Source: Sphingomonas hengshuiensis
Lineage (GTDB): Bacteria; Pseudomonadota; Alphaproteobacteria; Sphingomonadales; Sphingomonadaceae
NCBI RefSeq assembly: GCF_000935025.1
Contig: NZ_CP010836.1
Coordinates: forward strand, 682,001-746,000
Reading direction: 5' to 3'
Length of the DNA: 64,000 nt
Part shown: positions 63,490 to 64,000 of the stretch, one piece after another
Layout: each line of letters starts with the position of its first letter
Numbering within the stretch: position 1 is the first letter of the stretch
The notes under the pieces: model-generated
Told to the model about the DNA's origin: nothing
What the model saw: the letters and a program-made list of their open reading frames with translations, nothing else
Databases searched by the model: none
Position numbers and translations under genes: made by a program

Positions 63490-64000
63490 ATGCAGGAATC
63501 GGGGACGGAGTGGCTGGACGGCGGGTGCGCATGCGGCGCCGTCCGCTATCGCGTCGCGGCCGATCCGATCTTCGTCAACAACTGCCATTGCACGCTGTGC
63601 CAGCGCCAGACCGGCGGGCCCAGCGTCGTCAACCTGTTCATCGAAGCCGAGCGGCTGGAGCAACTGTCGGGGGAGACCGTCAGCCATGTCGTGCGGGCGG
63701 GATCGGGCGGCGATCACGAGATCGTGCGCTGCGCCGCGTGCGGCACGGCGCTGTGGAGCTTTTACCCACGGCTTGGGCGGCTGGGCGCGGGCGTTCGGGT
63801 GACGACGCTCGACGAACCGGCGCGGGCGCGGCCCGATGCGGCGATCTACACCGACGATCGCCTGCCCTGGGTCGCACTGCCCGAGGGAATCCCGCATTTT
63901 GCGGGGCCGTACAACCCGGCGGAGTTGCTGCCGCCCGAACGCATGGCACGCCTGCGCGCGCTTGCAGAACGCAGCGCCGCATTGCGTGAGGCGCGGAACT
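63490..64000 (+). CDS. GFA/CENP-V-family zinc protein, cut by the right edge
   Basis: Open from the ATG at 63490 to the window end (170 codons, no stop). Starts MQESGTEWLDGGCACGAVRY. Zinc ligands appear as GGCACGAVRY, NNCHCTLCQRQTGG and RCAACGTALWSF. These glutathione-dependent formaldehyde-activating-like proteins bind zinc; their real activity is mostly unknown. An in-frame GTG two codons upstream is an alternative start. Confidence 0.85.
   Translation, partial: MQESGTEWLDGGCACGAVRYRVAADPIFVNNCHCTLCQRQTGGPSVVNLFIEAERLEQLSGETVSHVVRAGSGGDHEIVRCAACGTALWSFYPRLGRLGAGVRVTTLDEPARARPDAAIYTDDRLPWVALPEGIPHFAGPYNPAELLPPERMARLRALAERSAALREARN

Overview
The window is high-GC DNA from an alphaproteobacterium, most likely a sphingomonad (Sphingomonas or a close relative). 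The evidence is three large TonB-dependent receptors, an F0 ATP synthase operon with separate b' and b genes and no F1 genes beside it, a bacteriophytochrome with an HWE-type kinase, a FadL-like porin, and many GC-rich palindromic intergenic repeats. No rRNA or tRNA gene was seen. This assignment is an inference from gene content; no taxonomic marker was available.

Layout. 1-9.4 kb: a partial peptidoglycan-binding-like gene, a TonB-dependent receptor, a purB-bphO-bphP light-sensing operon whose genes overlap end to start, a secreted EF-hand protein, and a GNAT/DUF2474-like pair. 9.5-11.9 kb: an IS30-family element inserted in a large intergenic palindrome, then a secreted orphan. 11.9-16 kb: radC and the F0 operon atpI-atpB-atpE-atpG(b')-atpF, closed by a strong terminator. 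16-30 kb: an exported methyltransferase-like protein, uvrC, a tandem pair of 930-residue DUF3857/transglutaminase/TPR proteins, a deacetylase-GNAT pair, a frameshifted porin and a chemoreceptor. 30-35.4 kb: recO, leuB, a glycosyltransferase with a GtrA-like tail, a PMT-like O-mannosyltransferase, and a protein with a GALQWN motif. 35.6-39.5 kb: a BlaI/BlaR-type regulatory pair with a double operator, an MBL-fold hydrolase and a DUF4230-like protein. 39.5-44.2 kb: a membrane protein, nadA, a PhyH-family dioxygenase, nadC and RNase T2. 44.2-45.4 kb: an IS110-family element with a long 5' non-coding end. 45.4-56 kb: an SLC13-type transporter, a FadL-like porin, a membrane protein/XRE regulator pair with a 32-bp dyad, a frameshifted phytase coupled to a TonB receptor, and a second receptor facing away. 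56-64 kb: a PRISE-like reductase, glnB-glnA, small unknown genes, a ferredoxin-NADP reductase preceded by a palindromic operator candidate, a paralogue of the 11-kb orphan, map, and a partial GFA-family gene.

How the genes fit together. Housekeeping units (ATP synthase, purB, uvrC, recO, leuB, nadA/nadC, glnBA, map) alternate with envelope and uptake genes. Both genes most plausibly tied to phosphate uptake, the porin and the phytase, carry a one-base frameshift at a G/C homopolymer. The most interesting non-coding signals are the IS110 5' end (a possible bridge RNA), the IS30-split palindrome, and the dyads in front of the BlaI, XRE and reductase operons.
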